In this document: positions 1 through 6,600 of the stretch, piece by piece
Numbering within the stretch: position 1 is the first letter of the stretch
How the letters are laid out: every line of letters starts with the position of its first letter
Assembly: GCA_017888105.1 (NCBI GenBank)
Contig: JAGHGS010000108.1
Span: forward strand, 1-8,874
Direction: 5' to 3'
From: Bacilli bacterium
GTDB taxonomy: Bacteria; Bacillota_I; Bacilli_A; RF39; UBA660
DNA length: 8,874 nt
The notes under the pieces: generated by a model
What the model saw: only the letters and a program-made list of their open reading frames with translations
Told to the model about the DNA's origin: nothing
Database searches by the model: none
Position numbers and translations under genes: made by a program

Positions 1-1
1 A

Positions 2-139
2 CTCTTTAGCTGGGTGTTCTTCATCAACATAAAATCCTCCTGATGTTATTGTCCAATAATCGAAGGCATTATAAAGATAACTTTTGTCATTCTTTGAACC
101 ATATATTATGCCTGCATAGACTATTTCGCCTGTCTTTAT
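2..139 (-). pseudogene. Internal fragment of a host surface/pilin-like protein gene cut by the element
   Basis: Read on the minus strand from 139 down to 2, this frame is open for 46 codons and continues past the left edge. It reads sensibly as protein, with the segments EIVYAG and YLYNAFDYWTITS separated by a Gly/Lys/Asn/Asp turn. From memory of the family, such 'VYAG...YLYN..YWTxT' patterns recur in the C-terminal domain of secreted or prepilin-like proteins of AT-rich uncultured Bacillota, which often end in a VRPVI-type motif; that end would lie outside the window. Immediately upstream in frame is a stop (140-142), so the fragment has no start of its own. It overlaps the 3' end of the recombinase gene in a different frame. 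I infer that the mobile element integrated into this gene and that the 5' half lies beyond the other end of the element. The family call is by pattern only. Confidence 0.55.
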
Positions 140-1847
140 CTAATGACAACCTATCATTTTTAATAAGTTCCTCATTAGATAAAGAGGAATTTTCCAACTT
201 TTTATGGTTTTCTTCTTCTAAATTAAACTTATATTCTTTACCAGTTTTAAGAATAAAATTTATAGCATAAGGATCTTTAGTACCATCTTCATTTATAGCA
301 CCAACAATAATACATTCTACTAAATTTTCAAATATTTCTTTATCAAATTCCTTAAGCGAAGTTTTTGAATTTAGTATTTTTTCTATTTTTTGCAATCTAT
401 CATTTATGTTTTCAGTCTCTTGTATTTTACTATAAATTTTTTCATTTTCCTGTTCATAATACTTAATTTTATTATTTATTTCCTGTTCTTTTAAAATATA
501 AGTTTCCTTATCAATGTAATTTTCAAGTTTCATATCTACTAACTTTGATTTCTTATCTTTTAGATGTTGTATCTCATCATTGTTTTTTTGCAGATCTTTT
601 TCAAAATCTAAATTTACTAGTGTTGATTTAATTGTTTCAAATAGTTTCTTTTTATCTTTTTTATGAGTGTTGCAAATATTTTGGAAAACTTTCAAAAAAA
701 TTTCTTTTAAATAATCATCTCTAATACTTCTGCTTTCACAAACTGAACCAGATGCTACTCTATGTGAACATGCCCAATACACATGTTTACCTTCACCATT
801 TTTCTTTTTACAGGTTCTCCTCACATAATAGCAATTACAAAATGCACATATAATTTTACTACTAAAAGCATAACGTCTACTATACTTATCACAATGTGTA
901 TGTCCATCAGGCTTTGCTTGTTTACTTCTTTTTTTGTATATTTCTTGTGCCTTATTCCAAGTTTCTCTATCTATTATCGCAACATGATGATTCATGGTAT
1001 AATATTTATCCATTTCACCATAATTTAACTTCTTTTTATGAGTCAAAGGATCTTCTACATAACTTTTTTGCGTCATTAAATCTCCCACATATTTTTCATT
1101 TGTTATGATTCTAACGATAGTCGCTTGTTGCCAATTAGACTTTCCTTTTGCAGTAGGTATTCCTTCTTTAGTTAGAATCTTTGCAATTCTACCAGTTCCA
1201 ACACCATCTATATACAATTGAAAAATTCTTCTAACAACTTCTGCTTGGTGTTCGATTATGACATACTCTTTTTTTTCTTTATCCCAATGTAAGCCATAAC
1301 ATCCGTAAAAACCTACAGCTTTACCCTCTTTCATTTTTGCTTTCAATCCTAATTTTATATTCGTTGAAATAGATTCGCTTTCGCCTTGTGCAAAAGCACT
1401 ATAAAGGGTAAGCCACATTTCACTATTCATATCTAATGTATGAATATTTTCCTTTTCAAAATAAACATCTACATTATGTTCTCTAAGAAGTCTTATGTAT
1501 TTTAAAGTATCCATAGTATTTCTAGCAAACCTAGATATTGATTTTGCAATTATAATATCAATTTTTCCATCTAAAGCATCTTGTATCATTTTCTGAAATT
1601 GTATTCTTTTTTTTACCTGAGTTCCGGATATTCCTTCGTCGGCATAGACGCCTACAAATTGCCAATCTGGATTACTTTTTATCATTTTAGAATAATGCTT
1701 GATTTGAGAAATATAGCTAGTTTTTTGATCCTCACTGTCTGTACTTACTCTTGCATAAACACAAACCCTGAATAATCCACTTCTAATTACATTTTTAAGA
1801 GTTTTGTTAAAGAGATTAGTTGCTGCAATAACCTCTACTAAAGCCAA
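87..1847 (-). CDS. Large serine recombinase (integrase/excisionase of the element)
   Basis: Site-specific recombinase that would integrate and excise the element through a covalent phosphoserine intermediate in the cytoplasm. The catalytic domain (about residues 27-165) has YARVS with nucleophile Ser35, the EGISGT stretch (71-76) and SISRFARN (103-110) with Arg106 and Arg109. The recombinase domain follows (about 178-308, starting at the GCYG stretch), then a zinc ribbon (about 329-372; Cys334 and Cys337 paired with Cys360 and Cys370) and a Lys/Glu-rich coiled coil (about 412-490) that in this class controls integration versus excision. The length of 586 residues is normal. The start is TTG, supported by AAAGGAGG five bases upstream; no better ATG exists. 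The natural C-terminus seems to be around residue 545; the tail beyond about residue 570 is translated from host DNA across the junction. It lies next to the element end, as expected. Confidence 0.95.
   Translation of the reverse strand: MALVEVIAATNLFNKTLKNVIRSGLFRVCVYARVSTDSEDQKTSYISQIKHYSKMIKSNPDWQFVGVYADEGISGTQVKKRIQFQKMIQDALDGKIDIIIAKSISRFARNTMDTLKYIRLLREHNVDVYFEKENIHTLDMNSEMWLTLYSAFAQGESESISTNIKLGLKAKMKEGKAVGFYGCYGLHWDKEKKEYVIIEHQAEVVRRIFQLYIDGVGTGRIAKILTKEGIPTAKGKSNWQQATIVRIITNEKYVGDLMTQKSYVEDPLTHKKKLNYGEMDKYYTMNHHVAIIDRETWNKAQEIYKKRSKQAKPDGHTHCDKYSRRYAFSSKIICAFCNCYYVRRTCKKKNGEGKHVYWACSHRVASGSVCESRSIRDDYLKEIFLKVFQNICNTHKKDKKKLFETIKSTLVNLDFEKDLQKNNDEIQHLKDKKSKLVDMKLENYIDKETYILKEQEINNKIKYYEQENEKIYSKIQETENINDRLQKIEKILNSKTSLKEFDKEIFENLVECIIVGAINEDGTKDPYAINFILKTGKEYKFNLEEENHKKLENSSLSNEELIKNDRLSLDKDRRNSLCRHNIWFKE
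120..145. other. Probable attachment-site junction (one end of the element)
   Basis: Host-like coding sense on the minus strand stops between the codons for EIVYAG (about 125-108) and the in-frame stop at 140-142, while the recombinase frame runs straight through. Large serine recombinases cut at a 2-bp core within an att site lying next to their own gene, and this is where such a site is expected. The exact core cannot be set without the other junction or an uninterrupted copy of the host gene. Confidence 0.45.
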
Positions 1848-1852
1848 GTTTA

Positions 1853-1860
1853 CCTCCTTT
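1853..1860 (-). promoter_or_regulatory. Ribosome binding site of the recombinase gene
   Basis: On the minus strand this reads AAAGGAGG, an almost perfect anti-16S match, with five bases to TTG at 1847. It decides for the TTG start, because no other start codon is correctly spaced. Confidence 0.8.
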
Positions 1861-1885
1861 TCTGACCTGCAGCATCTCCATTTAA

Positions 1886-1891
1886 ATTATA
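1886..1891 (-). promoter_or_regulatory. Candidate -10 box of a recombinase promoter
   Basis: A perfect TATAAT lies on the minus strand in the 59-base gap between the SHOCT-like gene and the recombinase, about 40 bases before the TTG start. Seventeen bases upstream the hexamer is CTGTAT, a poor -35. In DNA this AT-rich the box could be chance, but it sits in the only gap before the recombinase gene and would let integrase be made independently of the upstream operon. Confidence 0.3.
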
Positions 1892-1906
1892 ACGCTAAAA
1901 CTAATT

Positions 1907-2050
1907 TTATACAGCCTGTTTCTTTAATTTTTCTTTTAAAATCACAAACTCTTTTTCAGTTAATAATTTTTTCTTATATAAATTCAAAATTATTGCCAAA
2001 TTGATACAATACTCTATTGTTTTATCTTGATTTTCATTTTTATCATTCAT
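1907..2050 (-). CDS. SHOCT-like 47-residue microprotein
   Basis: The frame starts with ATG at 2050, five bases after a GGGGG ribosome-binding stretch (2056-2060), and ends with TAA at 1907. The acidic/polar N-terminus (about residues 1-12) is followed by a short hydrophobic stretch (IEYCINLAIILNLY, 12-25) and then by KKKLLTEKEFVILKEKLKK (26-44). That last part fits the short C-terminal oligomerization/DNA-associated motif called SHOCT: a helix, an L(I/L)TxxEF turn, then a basic helix. Short SHOCT-type genes are often seen directly upstream of serine recombinase genes in Bacillota elements, so a role as a recombination directionality factor or regulator of excision is conceivable, but that is inference only. 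It lies 59 bases before the recombinase start and about 98 bases after the preceding gene, so it may be cotranscribed with either. Confidence 0.65.
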   Translation of the reverse strand: MNDKNENQDKTIEYCINLAIILNLYKKKLLTEKEFVILKEKLKKQAV

Positions 2051-2147
2051 GATTACCCCCATTCAATTCATTGCATTAGCTAATCTTTTCCAAAACCCCT
2101 TTTTTATTCATAATAAATAATTCCTCTTATTCTTTTATTTTTCTTCA

Positions 2148-2480
2148 TTACAATTCTTTTTCTTTTTCACTTAAATATGTTTGAAAATCTCCTAACATAT
2201 CTAGCGCATTAGACAAAGATTTACTATCAAAAAAGGTTTCAATATCCATATCCAATGACAGATTATATAGAGTATCAAAAACATCACTTGTTTTCAACAA
2301 GTATGTTAGTTGCGCAGAATTTAAATCTTTATAATTTAAAAATGGTAAGTGATTTTTAAAAACTATTTCATCTGCGTCATCACTTATCTCCATTTTTGAC
2401 TTTTTTACTATTTTAATTAAATAGCTAGAATGTGAATCCATTATTTTTGATTCCAACATTTTTAAAAATATATCATTCAT
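2148..2480 (-). CDS. Hypothetical protein, 110 residues
   Basis: I do not recognise a family. The protein is soluble, mixed in charge (basic near residues 23-29, acidic at 33-38) and ends with a Glu/Lys-rich tail; it has no cysteine, signal peptide or membrane segment. The start ATG at 2480 overlaps the stop of the upstream gene in an ATGA arrangement (2477-2480), and the GAGGAG stretch upstream is too far away for ordinary initiation (about 17 bases), so translation probably depends on coupling to the 178-residue gene. Conserved coupling suggests that the two proteins act together or form a complex. After its stop there are about 98 bases without a convincing gene before the SHOCT-like gene. 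Confidence 0.7.
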   Translation of the reverse strand: MNDIFLKMLESKIMDSHSSYLIKIVKKSKMEISDDADEIVFKNHLPFLNYKDLNSAQLTYLLKTSDVFDTLYNLSLDMDIETFFDSKSLSNALDMLGDFQTYLSEKEKEL

Positions 2481-3013
2481 TTTTCAATATCACACTCCTC
2501 GTTATTTAGAACTAAATCAGAAATATTTAATTGCTTTTCTAAATAATTAACTACACTTTGGATGTCATATCCTATTTCTTTATCAAAAGAACCAGCTATA
2601 CTTAAAAAAGTAGTTTTCCCATCCGTTACTCCTTCCATTACATTTCCAAATAGTCCATCATAACCGGTCCTTAAAGCAACAGAAGGTTGCCATATATCTC
2701 GTACTTTAATAATCTCATTGGCTTGCTGATTAGTTCCTATAGAAATACATGCTGTGTCCATACCAATTTGATGTTTTATTAGACCATCTGCTTTGTATCT
2801 AAACCCATGCTCTACAAAAACACAATCATTGTCATTTTTCTTCAATAAAATTTCAAAATCTATAAATTCTCCATCATCAGTAATATCTAGTTCGCTAATC
2901 CAATCATCCCCATCTAGTTGATCATTTTCATATCTACATTCCACATTCTTATCATAACTAGGATCAGATACAATGACATGTTTTAAATTTTTAATTAAAC
3001 CTCTATATCGCAT
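2477..3013 (-). CDS. Hypothetical protein, 178 residues, DxDGxxG-type motif
   Basis: The function is not known to me. Recognisable patches are VSDPSYD (15-21), DTACISIGTN (86-95), RTGYDGLFGNVMEG (115-128) and a C-terminal helix IQSVVNYLEKQL (151-162). The combination of an early 'V(x)DP(x)Y' and a later 'GxDGxxGxV' patch faintly recalls DUF4241-like proteins, but I would not assign it. It is a soluble, acidic protein without signal peptide. The ATG at 3013 lies six bases or so after the GGGGGAT stretch inside the 3' end of the preceding gene, with which it overlaps by 11 bases; its own stop overlaps the next gene by four bases. It is thus the middle of three chained accessory genes located between virD4 and the integration module. 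Confidence 0.75.
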   Translation of the reverse strand: MRYRGLIKNLKHVIVSDPSYDKNVECRYENDQLDGDDWISELDITDDGEFIDFEILLKKNDNDCVFVEHGFRYKADGLIKHQIGMDTACISIGTNQQANEIIKVRDIWQPSVALRTGYDGLFGNVMEGVTDGKTTFLSIAGSFDKEIGYDIQSVVNYLEKQLNISDLVLNNEECDIEK

Positions 3014-3776
3014 TTATTTCATCCCCCTTATCATCATTTTTATTTATTTCCTCTTCAAAAAGCCACTTAAGAGCATCGACTTCATTATTAAATTCTTCTG
3101 TCCAACAATTTCCACCAATATTATCAACTGCAACAAAAAAATCGCCATCAACACAATAAAGGCGATTTGAAACAATAGGCGTTTTTTTACCTTCATCCCA
3201 GCATTTTATATATTCGTTCAATATATCTTTAGAAACTAAATTTATTTTTGAATATCCATCATAAAAGCATTCTTCTGAAGAACTTTTACAATAACAAAGA
3301 TTGTTCTCATTATCCGATATGTACACTTCATTATTTATATTGTCTTTAAAATATTTTCTTGCTTTATCTAATGCTTTAAAAAAATTTTCATCTGTTTCAA
3401 TTTCTTTTTTCTCATTTACATTATTTTCCATTGCAATTATTGTATATTTTTTAGTTTGCTTACTATCTAAATTTTTACTTTTATCCACTTCAAAATCATA
3501 AAAATTTTCATCACATTCTTTACACAAATAAGAATAATCTATTAGATCACTTATTAAGAGTTTATTATTACAATGAGGACAGTCGAAATCAGTATTTAAA
3601 AGTTTACTGTCTTCATTTTCTGTAATCTCATATAATGTTTCATAAATATTTTTCAATGTATCTAATGTGATTTTAATATCATTTTTTGCAGATTTGTCAT
3701 TCTGAATATAGTCATTCAAATCCTGAATGTAATTATAGGCCACTTTTATATTTTCTAGTTTTTTAATATTATTAAT
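3003..3776 (-). CDS. Zinc-ribbon hypothetical protein (257 residues; 246 from the GTG)
   Basis: Residues are numbered from the GTG at 3743. The N-terminal helix-rich part (1-50) leads into a four-cysteine zinc ribbon with CPHC (55-58) and CKEC (74-77). A Lys/Glu-rich linker follows, then a C-terminal domain (about 95-235) with LYCVDGDFFVAVDN (196-209), GNCWTEEF (212-219) and ALKWLFEEE. The zinc ribbon suggests nucleic acid or protein binding; the actual role is unknown. The GTG has only a weak ribosome-binding site, whereas the frame is open upstream to an ATT at 3776 placed exactly six bases after GGGGAG (3783-3788). That would add 11 residues, INNIKKLENIK, which look like real protein; I therefore give the longer form, with modest certainty about the start. 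The upstream virD4 stop (3778-3780) lies just before it. Confidence 0.7.
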   Translation of the reverse strand: MNNIKKLENIKVAYNYIQDLNDYIQNDKSAKNDIKITLDTLKNIYETLYEITENEDSKLLNTDFDCPHCNNKLLISDLIDYSYLCKECDENFYDFEVDKSKNLDSKQTKKYTIIAMENNVNEKKEIETDENFFKALDKARKYFKDNINNEVYISDNENNLCYCKSSSEECFYDGYSKINLVSKDILNEYIKCWDEGKKTPIVSNRLYCVDGDFFVAVDNIGGNCWTEEFNNEVDALKWLFEEEINKNDDKGDEINAI

Positions 3777-3781
3777 ATTAA
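3763..3781 (-). repeat. 8-bp inverted repeat over the virD4 stop and next start
   Basis: TTAATATT and its exact complement AATATTAA flank a three-base spacer. The repeat covers the virD4 stop codon and the proposed ATT start. It contains only A and T, so an RNA hairpin would be weak; it could still modulate initiation between the RBS (3783-3788) and the downstream gene. It has no T-run after it and is not a terminator. Confidence 0.35.
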
Positions 3782-6090
3782 TCTCCCCTATCTAATTTAT
3801 TTTCGTTTACTTTTTCGCTCCAGACTGATAACAAAGTTTTTTTGCTTAATAGATTTTCACCTATTACCAATTTGATATTCTTACTCTTTTCTCTATTAAT
3901 TTTGGCTATTTCAAATTTATTTAATAAAGCATTTATTTCAAAAGTGTATATGTCATCAGAAATTACTTGATTAGAAATTTTATTTCTAAATGTATTCCTA
4001 ATATTTTCTAAAAACAAAAACAATTCTTCGTAAAACTCATCTTTTGAAATATTATTTTTCTTAATCTTTTTTCGCTCTGTGTTTTTCATTCGTGTGTCAT
4101 ATAATTTTGCCAAATGATTTATCATATTTCCATTATCTGATGTTCCCTTACTATATAACTCTCTAAGTTTTTCAACTGTATAATAATTATCTGTAATTCT
4201 TTTAAAAATGCTTGTTTTACGTTCGTAAATTTTTAGATTCTTACATTCTGGATATAAATCACTATAAAGGTATGTGTCTCGAAAAATTGGATTTCCGACT
4301 ATTGGAAAAATAATTGTTTTATATTGTAATCTTAAAATTTCAGTTGCTGTTAATAATTCTTTTCCAATTAAACTTTTTGTTTTGTTTCCTCCTACTTTAA
4401 AGACATCAGTACTCATACTTAGAGATTGCGTTTCTATTGTTTCTTTTCCCAATTTCTTTGCAATCACTTCTGCACATTCTATACTATTTGTTTTTAAATA
4501 GCATAAAGCACAGTTATCTTGAATAATATTTGATGTTTCTTTACCATAAACCAAATCAAGTTGTGCAAAACTTTGGATAAAAAATATAAAATTCATTCCT
4601 CTTGATCGAGCTACTGAAATTGTTGTTTCAATAGCATCAATCGGGGGACAGTTTGCAAATTCATCTAGTAGCCAAGTTACTTTTATTGGAAGAACTCCAG
4701 CATTTTGAGGTAGATTTGCAAATTTCGTTAAATCCTTAATAAGCATACCCAAAATAATAGTAACCAATTGATAATAGGCTCGATCTTCGTCTGGAATTAT
4801 TAAATATAAAGCAGATTTTTTAGTAGCCAATATAGTAAAATCAAATTCATTTTCACTTGTTATATTTTCTACATTTAAATCATCAAATATCGCCATCTTT
4901 TCTGAAAATACAGCCGTAATGGATTTATAAGTATTTTCTGCAGCAGATAAGATAGAAGTTAAATAATCACGTGATAAACTCCCATAAGGTCTTTCACTTA
5001 AATTCTTTTGCAAATATGTTTGATTTTCTTTTATCAAAGATGACGTCTGAAACTTTTTGATACTAGATATACTAATTTTCTTTTCATCAATTAATTCATT
5101 TTTGTAATCTTCTAAAAAAATTCCTGCTATACCAATAAATAGCTGTTTAGCGGAATTAATCCAAAAAGGATCTTTAGTATTTTTTTCAACAAAAATTAGA
5201 TTTGATAAAGAAATTACTAATAGATTAGTTTCGGCCTGATGTTGCGCACTTTTATTCTGATTTATTTTTATTTCTTCCAAGATTTTTTTATTATCCATAT
5301 TCTCGAAGTAGTTTTTTACATCTTTACTACAATATTCTTTTAAAATATCTTTTTCATACATCTTTTTATTTTTTATATTTTTCTGTATTTCATTGGCATT
5401 TACCTTAATAATGTCTAAAATATATTCTTCGAGTAAATATTTTTCTTTTAAAGTTTCAATATATTTTTTATTATTGGAAATTATTTTAGATATAGATATT
5501 TTATTATCCTTTAAAAAATGCGATAAAAAAATCATCATTATTTTATGATGATAGCAATGTTTTTTCCACTCATTAATAATAGGTTGCATCACATTTATTT
5601 TAGTGGATTTAGAAGGATCTCTAAAATCCAATGTAATTATATTGTAATTATTTTTGGCAAACACATAGGCAGTTTTTTGGAACAGTTCACCCTTAGGATC
5701 TGTTATTACAACAGATCGTTCTTCTTTAGCATTGGCAATATGAAGAGCTAGAGGAATAGATACAGTAGCAGATTTACCAGAACCAGTTGAACCAATAAGT
5801 AAGTAATGACTTGATTGATTGTCAAAATATACATTAGTAAAATTTCCTTTTTTCTTTTCATACCAAACTGGAAATCCAGTAGCATTTATATTTCTTAAAT
5901 TTTCTTTACGAAATAACTTTTTAATTTCTCTTAAACTTGCAAATTTGCTTGATCCATATTCATTATGATTTTGTAGTCTCTTTTTAGATAAATATGGATC
6001 AACAATAGCAAAAAAGATTATAAGCGATATCGTAATAAATAGTGCTATCATTAATGGATTAGAAATAGAGCCAAATTTTATATCAGTCAT
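3778..6090 (-). CDS. virD4: VirD4/TraG-type type IV coupling ATPase
   Basis: Membrane ATPase that links the relaxase-DNA complex to the mating channel during conjugation. There is one N-terminal membrane helix (about 12-30), then the P-loop GSTGSGKS (100-107), VITDPKGEL (128-136), DFRDPSKST (155-163), DPFW (307-310) and the Walker B stretch TWLLDEFANCPP (472-483). The SVARSRG (492-498) and FFIQSFAQLD (503-512) sensor stretches are present, as is IFPIVGNPIFRD near residue 600. The C-terminus (about 640-770) is Lys/Glu-rich and divergent. The family is the VirD4-like 'CD1115' type of Bacillota ICEs, as far as I can judge by eye. Odd points are only one evident membrane helix where two are usual, and a charged insertion of about 100 residues (175-280) between the DPxxS and DPFW stretches. 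The ATG overlaps the stop of the resolvase-like gene (ATGA, 6087-6090) and has AAGGA eight bases upstream. Confidence 0.93.
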   Translation of the reverse strand: MTDIKFGSISNPLMIALFITISLIIFFAIVDPYLSKKRLQNHNEYGSSKFASLREIKKLFRKENLRNINATGFPVWYEKKKGNFTNVYFDNQSSHYLLIGSTGSGKSATVSIPLALHIANAKEERSVVITDPKGELFQKTAYVFAKNNYNIITLDFRDPSKSTKINVMQPIINEWKKHCYHHKIMMIFLSHFLKDNKISISKIISNNKKYIETLKEKYLLEEYILDIIKVNANEIQKNIKNKKMYEKDILKEYCSKDVKNYFENMDNKKILEEIKINQNKSAQHQAETNLLVISLSNLIFVEKNTKDPFWINSAKQLFIGIAGIFLEDYKNELIDEKKISISSIKKFQTSSLIKENQTYLQKNLSERPYGSLSRDYLTSILSAAENTYKSITAVFSEKMAIFDDLNVENITSENEFDFTILATKKSALYLIIPDEDRAYYQLVTIILGMLIKDLTKFANLPQNAGVLPIKVTWLLDEFANCPPIDAIETTISVARSRGMNFIFFIQSFAQLDLVYGKETSNIIQDNCALCYLKTNSIECAEVIAKKLGKETIETQSLSMSTDVFKVGGNKTKSLIGKELLTATEILRLQYKTIIFPIVGNPIFRDTYLYSDLYPECKNLKIYERKTSIFKRITDNYYTVEKLRELYSKGTSDNGNMINHLAKLYDTRMKNTERKKIKKNNISKDEFYEELFLFLENIRNTFRNKISNQVISDDIYTFEINALLNKFEIAKINREKSKNIKLVIGENLLSKKTLLSVWSEKVNENKLDRGD
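3783..3789 (-). promoter_or_regulatory. Ribosome binding site pointing to an ATT start
   Basis: AGGGGAG on the minus strand lies inside the last codons of virD4. Six bases downstream is an ATT (3776-3774) in frame with the zinc-ribbon gene. The nearest conventional start, GTG at 3743, is about 39 bases away, too far to be served by this site. Confidence 0.5.
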
Positions 6091-6479
6091 ATATCTAATC
6101 CTTGAATATTATTCAAATATTCTAAAGGCAGTTTTTCTTTTCTTGAAATTACAGCACTATTTTTTTCTAATAATAGATTATTAATATATAAAATATCCAA
6201 ATAGTTTCTAGATAGTGTGGAAATAGATGGTGTAAATATAAAATTTATTTTATCATGTTGCAAATCATTTATAAGTCTTTTATATTCTTCTCTATTTGAA
6301 TCAATACCATTCGGACAAATATCTATATAGTATTCTAAATTATTAAGATCATAATCTTTTAAATAATAAGATATTGAAGATAAGGCATAATCCATTCTCT
6401 CGTTTTTGTCAAATTCATTTTTAAAGCGTAAATAAATAGCATTTTTGCGGTTGTTACTACAATTATTTCTCATTTTCAC
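6087..6479 (-). CDS. Stand-alone serine-resolvase-like domain without catalytic serine
   Basis: The 130-residue protein follows the serine recombinase N-terminal fold almost from end to end: a first strand IYLRF (15-19), a helix, a strand LEYYIDI (48-54), an NREEYKRLINDL helix (62-73), KINFIFTPS (77-85), STLSRN (87-92), a long helix and the strand AVISRKEKLP (109-118). However, the usual Y-x-R-V-S is YLRFK here, placing Lys20 where the nucleophile Ser should be; the SG of the EGISG-type loop is NG (57-58); and the first Arg of S-R-x-x-R-N is Thr88, while Arg91 is kept. It therefore cannot recombine by the known chemistry. There is no DNA-binding domain. The start is GTG at 6479 (GGA eight bases upstream); ATG at 6473 is possible. 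It overlaps the Cys-rich gene by 17 bases and virD4 by four, which suggests a structural or regulatory role in transfer. Confidence 0.75.
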   Translation of the reverse strand: MKMRNNCSNNRKNAIYLRFKNEFDKNERMDYALSSISYYLKDYDLNNLEYYIDICPNGIDSNREEYKRLINDLQHDKINFIFTPSISTLSRNYLDILYINNLLLEKNSAVISRKEKLPLEYLNNIQGLDI

Positions 6480-6600
6480 CCATTTTTTCCAATACTAATT
6501 GTTCTATTCGAAACAAGACGCAATCTTCTTCAATACATTTATAGCAGAGTGGACAAATTTGACAATATTCTGATATTTCAAATAAAATTTCATCTTTCAT
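6463..6600 (-). CDS. Cysteine-rich 45-residue microprotein
   Basis: The frame runs from ATG at 6600 to TAA at 6463. Five cysteines lie in one cluster, CQICPLCYKC (13-22) and C27, giving C-x2-C-x2-C-x2-C-x4-C, followed by VLFRIEQLVLEKMG. The regular CxxC spacing could bind zinc or an iron-sulfur cluster. Short proteins with a Cys cluster followed by an 'EE(x)C VLFRIE' helix occur, as I recall, in Bacillota conjugative elements, without known function. Its start overlaps the stop of the preceding 30-residue gene (ATGA at 6597-6600), and its end overlaps the resolvase-like gene by 17 bases, so it is embedded in a coupled chain leading to virD4. Codon use and the tight overlaps argue for a real gene despite the length. 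Confidence 0.7.
   Translation of the reverse strand: MKDEILFEISEYCQICPLCYKCIEEDCVLFRIEQLVLEKMGENEK

Noticed and set aside
2076..2085. Ten-base palindrome ATTAGCTAAT as a possible operator.
   Set aside because: It is single, short and AT-rich, with no second copy or promoter next to it.
2076..2111. An 11-codon frame from ATG at 2111, with GAGGAA nine bases upstream, lying before the SHOCT-like gene; it might be a leader peptide.
   Set aside because: The ribosome-binding site is fair, but no regulatory hairpins or conserved codon run support a leader; kept only as a note. The rest of the 2051-2147 gap shows nothing convincing.
2104..2148. A 14-codon minus-strand frame (ATG at 2148) overlapping the stop of the 110-residue gene as TAATG.
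   Set aside because: It is too short to judge, and short open frames with ATG are expected by chance in such AT-rich DNA.
5531..5552. A perfect 8-bp inverted repeat (ATCATCAT / ATGATGAT) with a six-base loop.
   Set aside because: It lies inside virD4 and arises from neighbouring His-His and Met-Met codons; there is no T-run, so it is not a terminator.
43..5751. Several plus-strand frames of about 60-80 codons, for example at 783-1028, 1804-2004 and 4274-4501.
   Set aside because: They lie opposite strong minus-strand genes, mostly lack ribosome-binding sites and show Phe/Leu/Ser/Ile-rich compositions typical of antisense shadows.
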